Shown in pieces: positions 1 through 11,200 of a stretch of 64,000 nt of DNA; position 1 is the stretch's first letter; every line of letters begins with the position of its first letter. The DNA comes from Liolophura sinensis. Lineage: Eukaryota; Mollusca; Polyplacophora; Chitonida; Chitonidae. The stretch covers positions 47,487,116 through 47,551,115 of the forward strand of contig NC_088301.1 of assembly GCF_032854445.1 (NCBI RefSeq). Direction: 5' to 3'. Made by a program: the position numbers and the translations under genes. The notes beneath the pieces were generated by a model. That model ran no database searches. It had not been told where the DNA came from and saw nothing but the letters and a program-made list of their open reading frames with translations.

Positions 1-1582
1 GAACCTGCATGCAATATTTTATCACAAGCTGACAATATTGGAGCACCTATAGCATGGACATCAAAGACCAAGACAGAGAGAAGGCTGGGAAAGACCAAAT
101 TATTACCGTCTTCCTTTTATGCAAGCACTGGATAAAAGAACAAAGAAAAACACAATATTCTCTTTATTTCATTAAGATCCAAGTGACACTTTCCAAGCTA
201 CTGTATGGTAGTAACAAGGTTATTTCAAACAGACTTGCTCCATAAATAAAGCGAGTTCGTGAAAACTGTTGACAAATACTGTTGAGTTACCTATATGCTG
301 TGACCTCTTGAGAAGTTTTGGCTCTCCTATCTTTTGTACCTGCATAGGAAAACAAGTTGGGTTTCACCCTGTGAAGAGAGTAAATAATTTTAATTCAACA
401 CTGTGTGACTGATAGAGTTCAATTTAAACATTGGGACCTGGTTGTTCATAACTGTTTTAACACTTAACACCAGATTTAACTTCAAGCCAAAAAACAAATT
501 GGGTCCCTACATCATTTGTGATTCTATATTGCCGTTGGCTGATCAGACAGGTTAAAATGTTGACATACACTTGTCATAGCTGCAGACCATGCTCACAAGG
601 GGTATGTGAGATTTAAACCCTGCACAGTAATTCTCAGCTTAGATTTACATATGTAAACCACACTGGCTTTCCATTTGATAAATATCATAGAGAAAAATCA
701 TTATCCTAGTGTTGGGAAATGTAAATGGGGATTTAAACCATGGGTGTGAAATTTTAAAATTAAACCTGCTGCTGTTATACTTGACTTTGGACAACTGGTT
801 GCTGAGTTTAGCTAAAAATTTATATACAAAATAAGACTGAAATATGACTTAAGTATCATTGTTAGCTAATACACTTGTGAACAACTGAGCCCTATTGTGT
901 CATAGAGTGAAAGAATTAGCGTCTTACCAGGACCCTGACAAGCCCCCAAACCTACAAATAACCTAAACCACAGGTAAGAGCAAAGCTGAACAGAATCTAT
1001 AAGAAGTCTTGACACTAGAGCTGATATGTTATCTTAAAATATGAGACACACAACATTTGACAAGTAATTATTAAATTTATTTCTTGTTTAACACCATGCT
1101 GCTGAAATCTTTACTCGTACAAGGATGTTATGTTTTATGAGTGGTGGACACCCTAGTACCTCAACTAAACCACAAAACTTTCTCACAAATTTTCCCATAT
1201 GTGATACAGAAATATGCACACCATAGCAGTGAAAGACGTGCTCTTTTCCAGACATCAGACTGCGAAAAAAGTGAGGTTGACCACTTCTAATAGAGTGGGG
1301 GAATCCTCAAAGGCCACCCAAAGATATGCCTCTGAATAACGCGGTCACAAACTCAGCTAACATGCAAAAAGTTTGCTTTACAATGAGCCAGGTGCCAAAG
1401 CCATTTTTTTTTTTTTTTTAATTTTATTATAGGCCTTGTACACCATCCCTGAAAGATCTTGGACGTAAATATTTTATTTTACCAAATGACCACCCCTAAA
1501 ACTTAAATTGTCTATTTCAGGTTTTATTACATATGTATATCTATTCACAAAGACAAAAAGCATCGTTCAAATCAAACCTCAC
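1..1582 (-). other. PUS7 intron 5 (partial), no exon seen
   Basis: Non-coding sequence left of PUS7 exon 5. I searched the minus strand for the expected next PUS7 block (family motif YMGTKDKRA) and did not find it, so the intron extends past the window edge. Around 1130-1300 there is a stretch resembling the body of the SINE-like repeat at 3007-3395, and a T-run lies at about 1406-1419. Confidence 0.6.
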
Positions 1583-4298
1583 CTTATTAGTTTTGCAATG
1601 AGGTTGAGAGCATCCATAGTGTCCTTGTTTTCCTTGCTAAGAACAAATTTACAGTAGTCTCCTCTACCCTGTGGCCACCTTGTCCTTCGCTGATCAGCTG
1701 AAATATTAAACTCGGCTCATCAATTTCAATTTGTACACATGAAACAGAATTATACCCCTTTGATAACACTTTTAAAAAGTTCATGTAATGAAATCCAGGA
1801 AGCAGATGCACACCTTGTGCAGACCGACCCATGGATGAGTATTGGGGAGTTGTGCTGAAAAAGCTCTACTTTTGGCATATTCCATATCTTCAAATAGGAC
1901 GATAACCTGAAAAACAATACATGGAAATCTACCAAAAAAAACAAAACACATTACTAATGTCGAAATAAATACACTAAATTGATCTGTAACTGATTGAGGA
2001 TTTTGTAATACCTGCAGATTTGAGTGTGACTTTGATCAGTTTCTGTAATCCATCTTCTTCTGTGGTACTTTCCAATCCTGGGTAGTTAGTCCGTATTGCT
2101 TTATGAATTTGAGTACGTTCCTCTTTGCTATCACTGACCTTCACAAATCAACAAAAATATAAAAAGATACACACAGTAACAAGATACTTGCTCCTGCACA
2201 AATTTTCTTTATTTTCATTTCAAATTCATTTATTTTATCTAGGGTATGTATATTACCACATTTCATGCTGATTTCTCTCAAATTTGCTTTGTGTTGAAGT
2301 AGCTTATTTAGTATCACAACCAAAGCATGGTTCAAATATGGTCATTTTATATTTATTTATTTATTTGATTGGTGTTTTACGCCATACTCTAGAACATTTC
2401 TCTTGTCTGACGGTGACCAGCATTATGGTGGGAGGAAACCACGCAGATTCTGGGGGAAACCATCCACAGGTTGCTGACAGACATTCCCATGTACCGCCAG
2501 AGAGGGAGCCAGCTGATCACGGTATACTGCTTATGTTTGAACCCCATGCCCCCAACCCTCCACTTGATCTGCTTCTGATCCTGATGTATAAATTATATAC
2601 ATATGATACAATGAAACATATATATTATTACAGAATGTGGATCATTTTGTAAAGTCACTAAATTGCCCCAGAATTCTAAGGAAAGGAAATGCTCTTTATC
2701 TATTTTGTACATGCATACTTACATACCTTTATATACACGGCCTCTGCCATGTTTTTACTGTCAAGTAATGCCTGCAGCTTTGCTTTGTCTTCATCTGGAA
2801 TACAGTCTACATTTGATGAGGAATCGGTCTCCTAAAACAGTGCATCAACTGGCTCAACAACAACCTGACAAGATGTTTTATTTTCATTGAATCTGCCTCC
2901 TGATTACATTAATAACTAATAACTGCTCAATCCTCTGTTGGGAGACTTTTAGCTCCATCTAAATACACATACGTATAACCAATGGAAATTGGACTTTAAT
3001 GGTGCTCTTTTTTTGTTTATATGATTGCTGTTTTAATAGTACCATACTGAAGTAAGTTTTTAAGTTAAGTTTTTCACTTAATGTTTATTTTAAACTTTTC
3101 ATATTATGGGTGGAAGAAACCTGAGTTACCAAAGTAAATCACTAACCTTTGGCAACTTACTAACAAACTATCCCAAGTGTGATACACAGATATGCACACC
3201 ATAACGCTGCAGAAAAAACAGTGACAGCTGGATTCCCTTGTATCAATGAGCAAAACACTTTCACATTTTGACCTATCAGGTCTCTGTAATTGGGGAATTC
3301 CCTTTCCCAGGTCAGACTTGAACCTGCAACTCATGTCTCCTTGTGACTGAAAAGTAAGCATCTCAACTAATCCACCACAGCCCTCTCCTTCATAAATAAT
3401 ATGTACACTTATGACCATTCTGATTATCTAAAAAGTCTAATAAAGCCAAATAGGCAGAATCAATTAAATGTTTCTACATTTAAAATGTTTTAAATGTTTA
3501 ACTCTTGAAATCAGTTTCTGTATTTCAGATTTTACCTGACTTTCTGCTTTAGGTATAGAAAAGTCTAGTAGCTTCACCACATGGCCATCCAAGGCTATTT
3601 CATTGACAATGAAATCTGAGTACCTGTGAGAAATACATTAATTAATTTGAACAATACAAATAATTAATTTGAACAATCCCATCACTAAGAACTTAACACA
3701 AAAATGTAAACATCATAAAAATATCTTTAAGTTATTTCCCAATGTTATAATTTACTGGTGTCATTGACAGATCAGACCATCAATGGAGCTCAAAGTTTTT
3801 ATAATTACTAGGACTTGTGTTTTATAATTTACAGGTGTCACTGAAAGATCAGACCATCCATGGATCTCAAAGTTTTTAGATATTAACCCTCTTCATTCCT
3901 GAGACTAACAGGTGACAGTGACTTCTGGCAGTATGTCAGCCATTTAGTAGCTAATGCTGAACTCAGCTTACTAAGTACACATGTTTATATGTTAGCTATT
4001 ACTGAGTGACTAAAAGCCATACTTGCCTTTGTTTCAGAATGCCACTGAACCCTTTGTGATGGCTAATATATTCTGTGATTCCAACATCTCTCTCTTTGAG
4101 CCTCAGGTCTGTGTTATATCCATCTGGAATTTGCCTTTTTTCACTGTTACCTGAGACATCAGATGCTGCAGTCACATCCTGCTTTATGTTGGGTATTTCT
4201 GAATCATCAATTTCAGAAGTTGTGCCGAGCCTAGCCTCTGTAGATTTTTCTTCACATATCTCATCAAGCTTCTGTCTTTTCACAGGTGTTGGATCCAT
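1583..4298 (-). CDS. PUS7: PUS7 pseudouridylate synthase, 5' part (exons 1-5), continues beyond left edge
   Basis: Five coding exons, 3' to 5' on the plus strand: 4027-4298, 3536-3623, 2727-2831, 2012-2138, 1583-1697. They join in phase to about 235 residues starting MDPTPVKRQKLDE at the ATG at 4298. The product resembles the N-terminal half of animal PUS7 (TruD family), which converts uridine to pseudouridine in tRNA and mRNA. Matching blocks are DVGITEYISHHKGFSGIL then YSDFIVNEI across exons 1-2, a helical segment in exon 4 (EERTQIHKAIRTNYPGLES), and WPQGRGDYCKFVLSKENKD in exon 5. The N-terminus is acidic, Ser/Lys-rich and poorly conserved, as in the family. The catalytic Asp motif (GTKDKR type) would lie in the next exon, which is not in the window. 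Intron 1 seems to begin with GC. An acceptor-like site near 4325 suggests an untranslated upstream exon. Confidence 0.93.
2348..2513 (-). repeat. SINE copy (family A), head-truncated, in PUS7 intron 3
   Basis: Begins with (TTTA)n then TTTGATTGGTGTTTTACGCC, followed by the central block with GGTGGGAGGAAACC and a GGGGGAAACC-like stretch. It stops before the tRNA-like head. Oriented with its sense on the minus strand. Confidence 0.8.
3007..3395 (-). repeat. tRNA-headed SINE-like repeat in PUS7 intron 2
   Basis: The left end has the ATGATTGCTGTTTT type tail. The right end, read on the minus strand, has tRNA promoter-like blocks: a box-A-like TGGTGGATTAGTTGAGATG and a box-B-like GGTTCAAGTCT. A related body occurs at 1130-1300 and 8604-8987. 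It is diverged and therefore probably old. The exact ends are uncertain. Confidence 0.55.
3746..3878. repeat. Local tandem duplication in PUS7 intron 1
   Basis: Two adjacent copies of a stretch of about 55 bp, offset by roughly 78 bp, share TATAATTTAC(T/A)GGTGTCA and GATCAGACCATC with only a few differences. A smaller direct duplication of about 22 bp (ATTAATTTGAACAAT) lies nearby at 3638-3678. Confidence 0.75.
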
Positions 4299-5088
4299 TG
4301 TTGTAGATGTTTGATTCCTTCACTGTCAAGTAAATTCTATCTATGAAAACTTCTGTTACACATCAGAAACCAATCACAAGGAGACTGCACTAACAGCCAC
4401 ATACATGTACACTAGCATTGTTGACTGCTTGCAATGAATGGTGAAATCAACAAATTCTCTGTTCCAGGCCCAGATTTGAACCTGTACCTTTTGCATCTCA
4501 CTGGCTGAAAGTCTGTATTGTAATGCATGGTGACCAGAGATCAGGAACTAAACTGTAGAATGTCACACCCTGGGAAATCCAATCAATGTGTCATTTGTGT
4601 ATGAAATTTGAAATGACTTAATTTTGAACTATTCAGATGAATAAGTTACTTTTTATACTTCCATATTCTTACATGTTATTATCTTTCACACCATATCCAC
4701 ATACATAAATCTCCTAAAGAAACTTTTAATCAGCTGCTTACACATTCTGAATTTGGCCAATTACAAATACAGCAGTTTATGGTTAAAAGAATTTGTATAA
4801 TTATATACAGAACTTGCATAAATGAAATGCAATGCACTTTTTTTATTATGCATCATTTGCTCCTGTTTAACTGTTTGTATGTCCTTCAACCATATAGTAA
4901 ATTTTAATTAAGCTGCTTGCACAAAGTGTCAGTAAAGTTATCTTGATAGAATTTTTGCCAGCCAAGTGATGTAGACTTTGACTAGAGAAGACGTCTTTAT
5001 AGTAACCATGGAAAAATTACATGTATTTCTATGGCATCTATATATGTGTGTGTTGTCTTTCAATTAATGATTTTATTTATTTATTTGC

Positions 5089-5172
5089 ATCATTTATTTC
5101 TTTATTTGATTGGTGCTTTACTCTATATTCAAGAATATTTCACTTACACTTAAGCCAGCACTATGGTGAGAA
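5089..5172 (-). repeat. Degenerate SINE tail fragment (family A)
   Basis: Contains TTTATTTGATTGGTGCTTTA, then AAGAATATTTCACTTACAC and GCCAGCACTATGGTG, which match the tail-side third of the family seen complete at 62799-63079. Confidence 0.7.
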
Positions 5173-6047
5173 TTTATTTTTACTGTTGGGGAAGGATTTT
5201 CAGACATAAAAAAAGTGACAAAGATGACTATAAAAAGCCTTCAAAAACCTACGAGTACATTTGAGGAAGGCACTGGGTGAATTCAAGTCTGGAAATGGTT
5301 GTCCACTTAAACTTTCCACTTAAAGACCCATATAATATTAGCGAGATTGGAATGGAAATGTGAACTTTTTCATTTTTCTGGTGACATAGGTACAGATTTA
5401 TAACTAGGTTCCATATAATGCCCATGCGCGGCCATGCTGAACTCAACCATAAAGGTAAAGTAAATTCTACCTCCGTGACTTAACTAAGTAGTTCAACAAC
5501 AACGACGCATTATTAGTCCAACACTGAGAACGATGATTTAAACCCGAACAATGACAGGTCGTTATTTGGTTTGCCGGAATAAACACAATCTACACAACAA
5601 CAAGTGCACTACAGCATGTGAGAGAGACAACGAGGTAAACTTTCAATCTGTGTACCACTTATCAATGTTGAATTTCCCTGACACAGTCAGCCATCCACGA
5701 GATGTGGAATACGCATGCTCTGCAGTTAAGAACGCGTGGATGTTGGCCACGCCCACTCGGTCACCACATTTGACAGCTGAAAACCACACCCCTTCCTCTG
5801 AGTGAAAAGGTGGTCGAATTTGCGAGTGATTGTACTTTAATACATCCATTGAAGTGGCAAGTGGGGCATTCTTTGAGAGAGACGATGATATTCCCCGAAA
5901 ATTTCTCCTTATCAGTGCGGTGGTCATGAACCCTTTACAATACAAAATCAAAACACCATCACTTTAGGTTTTTAGGTCACAGCATTTGAAAGCTTAGTCG
6001 ACCATAAACATTGTTTGTTTGATTCCAGGTGATGCATTATTACTTAA

Positions 6048-6176
6048 GTTAAATTAAACGTTGAGGTCTGTTTTCAATAATTTCTGATATCAACACGTAC
6101 GTCAACTCAATGTTTAACTGTTGAGAGGGGTAAATATCAGATATTGTTGAAAATAGTTCTCAACATTTAATTTTAT
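6048..6176. mobile_element. Inverted-repeat MITE-like element
   Basis: The left arm (AAATTAAACGTTGAGG and on to TTTCTGATATC) is matched in inverted orientation by the right arm (GATATTGTTGAAAAT and on to CAACATTTAATTTTATT). By eye the arms are about 80 percent alike over roughly 45 bp. A one-armed relative lies at 25585-25640. There is no coding capacity and no clear target duplication. Confidence 0.65.
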
Positions 6177-8137
6177 TGAACTAATGTACTATAATGATGT
6201 ATTATAGCCTTTATGACGGTTTAAAAATGTTATTCCATGTACATATATATTGTTAGTATACTTTCGTAATGTTACATGTAGGGTCTCTTGGAATAGCAAC
6301 TTGTACAATTTGAGAGTTGTAAGTAAAAGTTTCATCCATTCATACTGCGCGGTTCGTAGCAGAAAGCAGCAACCTGCCAAACAACAAAACTGCAGCTACA
6401 AAATCAAAAAGCTGTTTGTCCTTCCTGTTTCATTCAATAGTGGTAGAACCTTATTATTGTCTGCACTAGAAACATCGTTATTTTAATGTTAAAACAAACT
6501 GATGGAATGTGACTAATGCTGCATACAATTACGGCTGTGAACCAGTGTACCAAACTGGTTGCCACCAAATGAAAAAAATATATAAATGATTTAAATTAGC
6601 AAATAGTATATGAAAACATACATGTAATTAGCAAGAAGGTCGTGATGAAGTAATCCAAAAATATGAAAATATAATAAGTATATGTTCTTTACAGGTAAAG
6701 TAGTTATATTCCAGGGATTCATTTATGTATGCTTGTGGTTTTACAGCTTACTTAATATATTTTATATTGTGATGAGGAGTCATCATTTAGGTGTGTGTAA
6801 ATCTTTTGTCTTCTTGTGACAGGACGAGTGCTTGGTATGACCTGACTTGGGTTTACGCTCACATCTCTGAAATTTGAGGATGCTCCAACCAAGACATCAT
6901 CAAGGCGGGCCCATGGGTAATATATTCCTGGCTTGCGTCCATGAAGATGAATGTGATCAATTATGTGAATTGTTGGTACTCACATTTTGCAATCAAACCA
7001 AACTTCTTCTACAAAGCATAAAATTACTGACATTCCTTTTAACACTTGGAAGACACTGGTAGGATAAAAACAAAACAAACATAATCGGTTATGGTTTCAA
7101 GCATTTAATTTATTTTGTGTTTTGCATGTGTATGAAAACACAGCCTTTGGACGCTACACCCATGTGCTTAATAGTATATATCATGTTTCAGGTAGACGTA
7201 TATCACATCTCTAAGCATATGTATGTCTCATGAATACATACAATACAGTAACACTGTCTGCACAATCAACTGCACAGACTTTTTCAAGAACAACATATTG
7301 ATGTACAGCAATCAAACAGAGGATAGACATATGGAAGGCTCTTAAATGGTTCTTATTTACTTATTTAACTTCAGATTATAATTTATAAATGTAGTTATGT
7401 ACAAATGACAAACACAAGTCAACAATGAATATATTATAGAATATGTACATGTATCTTGGCCATTACAGATATACTATATAAACAATTAGAAAAAAAATGA
7501 AAATTCACACTCATTAGCAAACAGACAGTTCCACCTGTCAGCAATTTGATCACACAATGAGAACCGACAATCTACGGTATTAAACCTTTCTTGTTATACC
7601 TTGAAAAGTCGCAGGAGAATATATCGTTTGTGACATTGCCATCCTTGTGTACTACATCCATGTAGGTGTTTTGAGTACACATACACAGATAATGATGATG
7701 TAATAAAGGCAGGAACAAATGAGTACACAGCTTTGGACCATTCTGAAACAGGTGGGACAAATCTGTAATCTGTAAGAGAACTTATTTGCCTGGCTTCTGC
7801 ACCAAAGCACACAATGCCATTTTTTAAAGAAACTTCCATGTCTTCAACACAGGACAAAAATGGAACAAAACATTCACAAATAATCCACTCTTTGGCTTTT
7901 CTGACTTTTTAATTATATGCCAAAAAAAAAAAAAGATCTAGTTCAAAACAGTCTGAGATTTTCATACCTTCGTATTACAACTGTGAATCCTTAATTAAAA
8001 GAATCATTACTAAAAGGCAAAAGATAGTGTATGACATGTTCCATTTCAGATTAAGCACTAAACAAGGTGTATACATATAACTATTAAATCTCTACACAAT
8101 TCACAAATTATGCATGCTGTGCAATGCAGCTCTTAAC

Positions 8138-8143
8138 TTTATT
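8138..8143 (-). promoter_or_regulatory. Candidate polyadenylation signal of CFAP20DC
   Basis: AATAAA on the minus strand, about 150 nt past the CFAP20DC stop codon. Position and orientation fit; cleavage was not verified. Confidence 0.45.
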
Positions 8144-8295
8144 TGCACAGTCTCTTAAAACAACAGTTAATGCTTGAAATGCTATTTGGCAACCAAATAC
8201 TTCTATACACATAATACATATACTCCCAATTCATTTTAACAGATCTTAAACTTCTTCATCTTATAACCCAATAGCACTTAAATATTAACAAAGTG

Positions 8296-11200
8296 TTAAA
8301 TAAGTTCATAATATTTACAGGTATGAGGATCAAAGTAACAATTGAGACATGGATCATAAAGCAAATCTAACTCCTCTTCTTGGACTGAGATGCTCGCCTG
8401 TGCCACATCATTATTTATGACGGACATCCCCAAATGTGTTGTTTTGGAACCATCAGCAATCTGGCTTTCTCTTGGAGAGGCATCTTCAGAAAAGAAAAGT
8501 GGATGCTTGTCAAATGTTTCAAAAGTATGAGAATTGCCAGGCATACACACTTGTATTTCCCATAAACAATGTACAGGCGAAATTTGTGCCGCAAACATAA
8601 TTATTTATTTGATTGGTATTTAAGGTCATAGCACTTATCGGTAACTGTTTTCATATTAAGATGAACAGAAAAAATTCTTGGTAGCTAGAGCACAATGAAA
8701 ACAGTTACAGGTACAAAAGAGGTTTATACATGAAATAACCTTTGGCCAATTTGTGATTTGTCAAGATCTGAATTTTTTCATATATATGACAGGTGGAGGA
8801 AACCCAGCTACCATGAGTAAATTACCTTACTGTAATTCTTCTTTCATATGCGAAAATGTTGAGGAATTAGGGTAATTTATGAGATTCCTGATAAACCACC
8901 AGACATAAACCTGGAGACGAACCAGCGAGAGCTAGATTCTGCATCATGATTGGTCAGGGGTGACTTTAGTCAACTGAGCCAGCGAAGAATTTGTATGTTA
9001 GTCAAATAAAGTGAAATAAACTGAATGTTTTAGTGGTATGTAAACTTTCACTTTAGTATTATTTACTATTAAAGCTTCAATTTTACATATTGCAAATGTC
9101 TCCATGGCTTTATTAGAGCACATCTCATTCCAAGAAAACCATACTGGTTTCCTCCCACCATAATGTTGGCCACCTGTAGTATAACAGAAATATTCTTGAG
9201 TACGGTGCAAAACACCAATGAAATAAATAAATAAATAAATAAATTCAAGAAAACCACAAGAGATTATGGATGATAATAGATAATACCTCACACAATTTTA
9301 ATCACATCATTTCACAAATCCTACCTTTCACAGGTTTCCGTGGGGAGGTCTTGCTGAGATGGTCTGAATCTGATGTGCTTGAATTTATTGTGCCTGGGTC
9401 CCCTGGCAGAAGTATGGGTGGACTAAAGACACCACTCCAGTCCCTGTGGCAAATAAAGCAAAGGTTTACTGTAAATTTTCTAATTTTTAGACCCCTAAAT
9501 CCCATTTTTTGGGGGAATTTATGCATTCAATTATTAAGAAAATGATGTTAAATAGATTAGTTTATGTCAATAAAGATGCAAGCTTCATAAAACTGTGCAA
9601 ATTATTTTTCTACACCCCATAATTCTCTGAAGTGGTTCAAAAAGGTTAAGAAGGCTAAACATATTTGACATCACATATGTTTTGGGAGATTGAAGCTGTA
9701 TGCTTCTTACATGCGTAGTTCTTATCATTTCTTAGAAAATTAAAGCAATAGTGGGAGTTTTTTATTTTTTTATAAAGAATACGAACCTTAATAAATATAT
9801 TTAATTAATTTTCACAGACTAGGGATCAGGGATAGGCAGATGGAACGACTGCTGGCTAGAGTATCATCCGGAGTAGACCATATCAATTTTATACCATGCG
9901 GCACTTCAACTTCATCGGTTAACTTTTCTCTCCCCAGTAACCCTAAATTGTATGTAAACAGTTTCAAATCACTTTGTTATAACAGTTTAGAATTTACGAA
10001 GCAGACTTTTCAGCCTTACCTGTATTTGAAAACTTCAATAGAGAGAACAAAAAATTGTTCCTCAATTTAATACAACTATACTGTGAAAATTACCTGGGAT
10101 TTGAAGAGGTGAGTGTGTCACTACTGAGCCTCGAATGTGGATATCTCATTTCTTCCTGGTAATTGTGTACCAGCTGCCCTGGAGCCTAAAACACACATTC
10201 AGGAAGTGAATACAACATGAACACATATTTTATCTTCAATATACATGTAGGCCTAAACGTGCATGTGTGTATGTCTGTCCTTTAACCTTCTCCACAACCG
10301 AGCAACCGACCTTCCCACTTATAATAAACAGGTGTATTGCTGAGGATCCAAGGAAGTGCCATGTTGAGTGCCCAATTTCCTCAACCTTTTCGCACATGAA
10401 AGAGCAACTTTCAGTGCAATTTATGCACATTTTAATTTGGTTATGGAGATAAAAAGGATGAAGAATTACAAAGAACTGCATATTCCGCATGCAAATTTGG
10501 TGATGACAGCATCACAAACACTATGGAGTGTAGCCATGCAATTAACACCATGTGACATGAATGTGAAAATATGAATTATTTTAAACAGGCACTGAACAGA
10601 TATGCCTAAAAATTCAGACTGATTGAAACATTTTTTATCTGACTAGCAAAAAAATTTTTTAGCAGGAATATTTAACTGGTACCTGAAGGGTCCTACTTTA
10701 TAGCTGGAGAAGTCACAAAAACAGAGCCTAAGGGAAGCCATCTCACAATGTAAATTTTAAGGTGAGTGGCAAATCTCTCAATGTTAGCCATATATGTATT
10801 TCTAGGGGTGGTTGCATGGATCTAATCTTCTTATGAAATAATGACAGAGCCACTTCCTCTGACATAATTGTTACAGTAATATTCTGTAATGAGGTTTTAC
10901 ACAATGAATACCAAAGAACTGTTTTGTAAGTCTGATCAACTTACAGGGGCTTTCCAGGTACTTAAGCTGGTGTCATCATCACTAGTTGTTGTTGGGGACT
11001 CCTCAATGTGCATCATTGGGTGATGGACTGAGACTTGGCCGAGTCCCTGAATTATACCACGGGGACTGTGGTTAAGGAGTGGTCTTGACCCGCCCACATC
11101 CATCGTGTCTGTCTCCTCGTCCTGCTGTCGCTTAAGACTGGCAAGCATGTTTGCCTCGTAAGACTCTGACAAATCCTCAATCACCTGGTACTTTGTGTGA

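Larger units (their letters stand above)
4299..8137. other. Intergenic region between PUS7 and CFAP20DC 3' end
   Basis: It contains the PUS7 upstream region and probably its promoter. A donor-like GAG|GTAGAA on the minus strand near 5470 is a candidate for a 5' untranslated exon. It also holds a degenerate SINE tail (5089-5172) and an inverted-repeat MITE-like element (6048-6176). Two open frames on the minus strand (5643-5951 and 7594-7857) are unassigned. The first starts with a basic, mitochondrial-presequence-like stretch (MTTALIRRNFRGISS), but neither matches a family I recognise. Confidence 0.5.

Noticed and set aside
1814-1906. Constitutive PUS7 exon
   Set aside because: Exon 4 joins exon 5 in frame without it and the family has no counterpart; including it brings a stop. 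Listed only as a possible poison exon.
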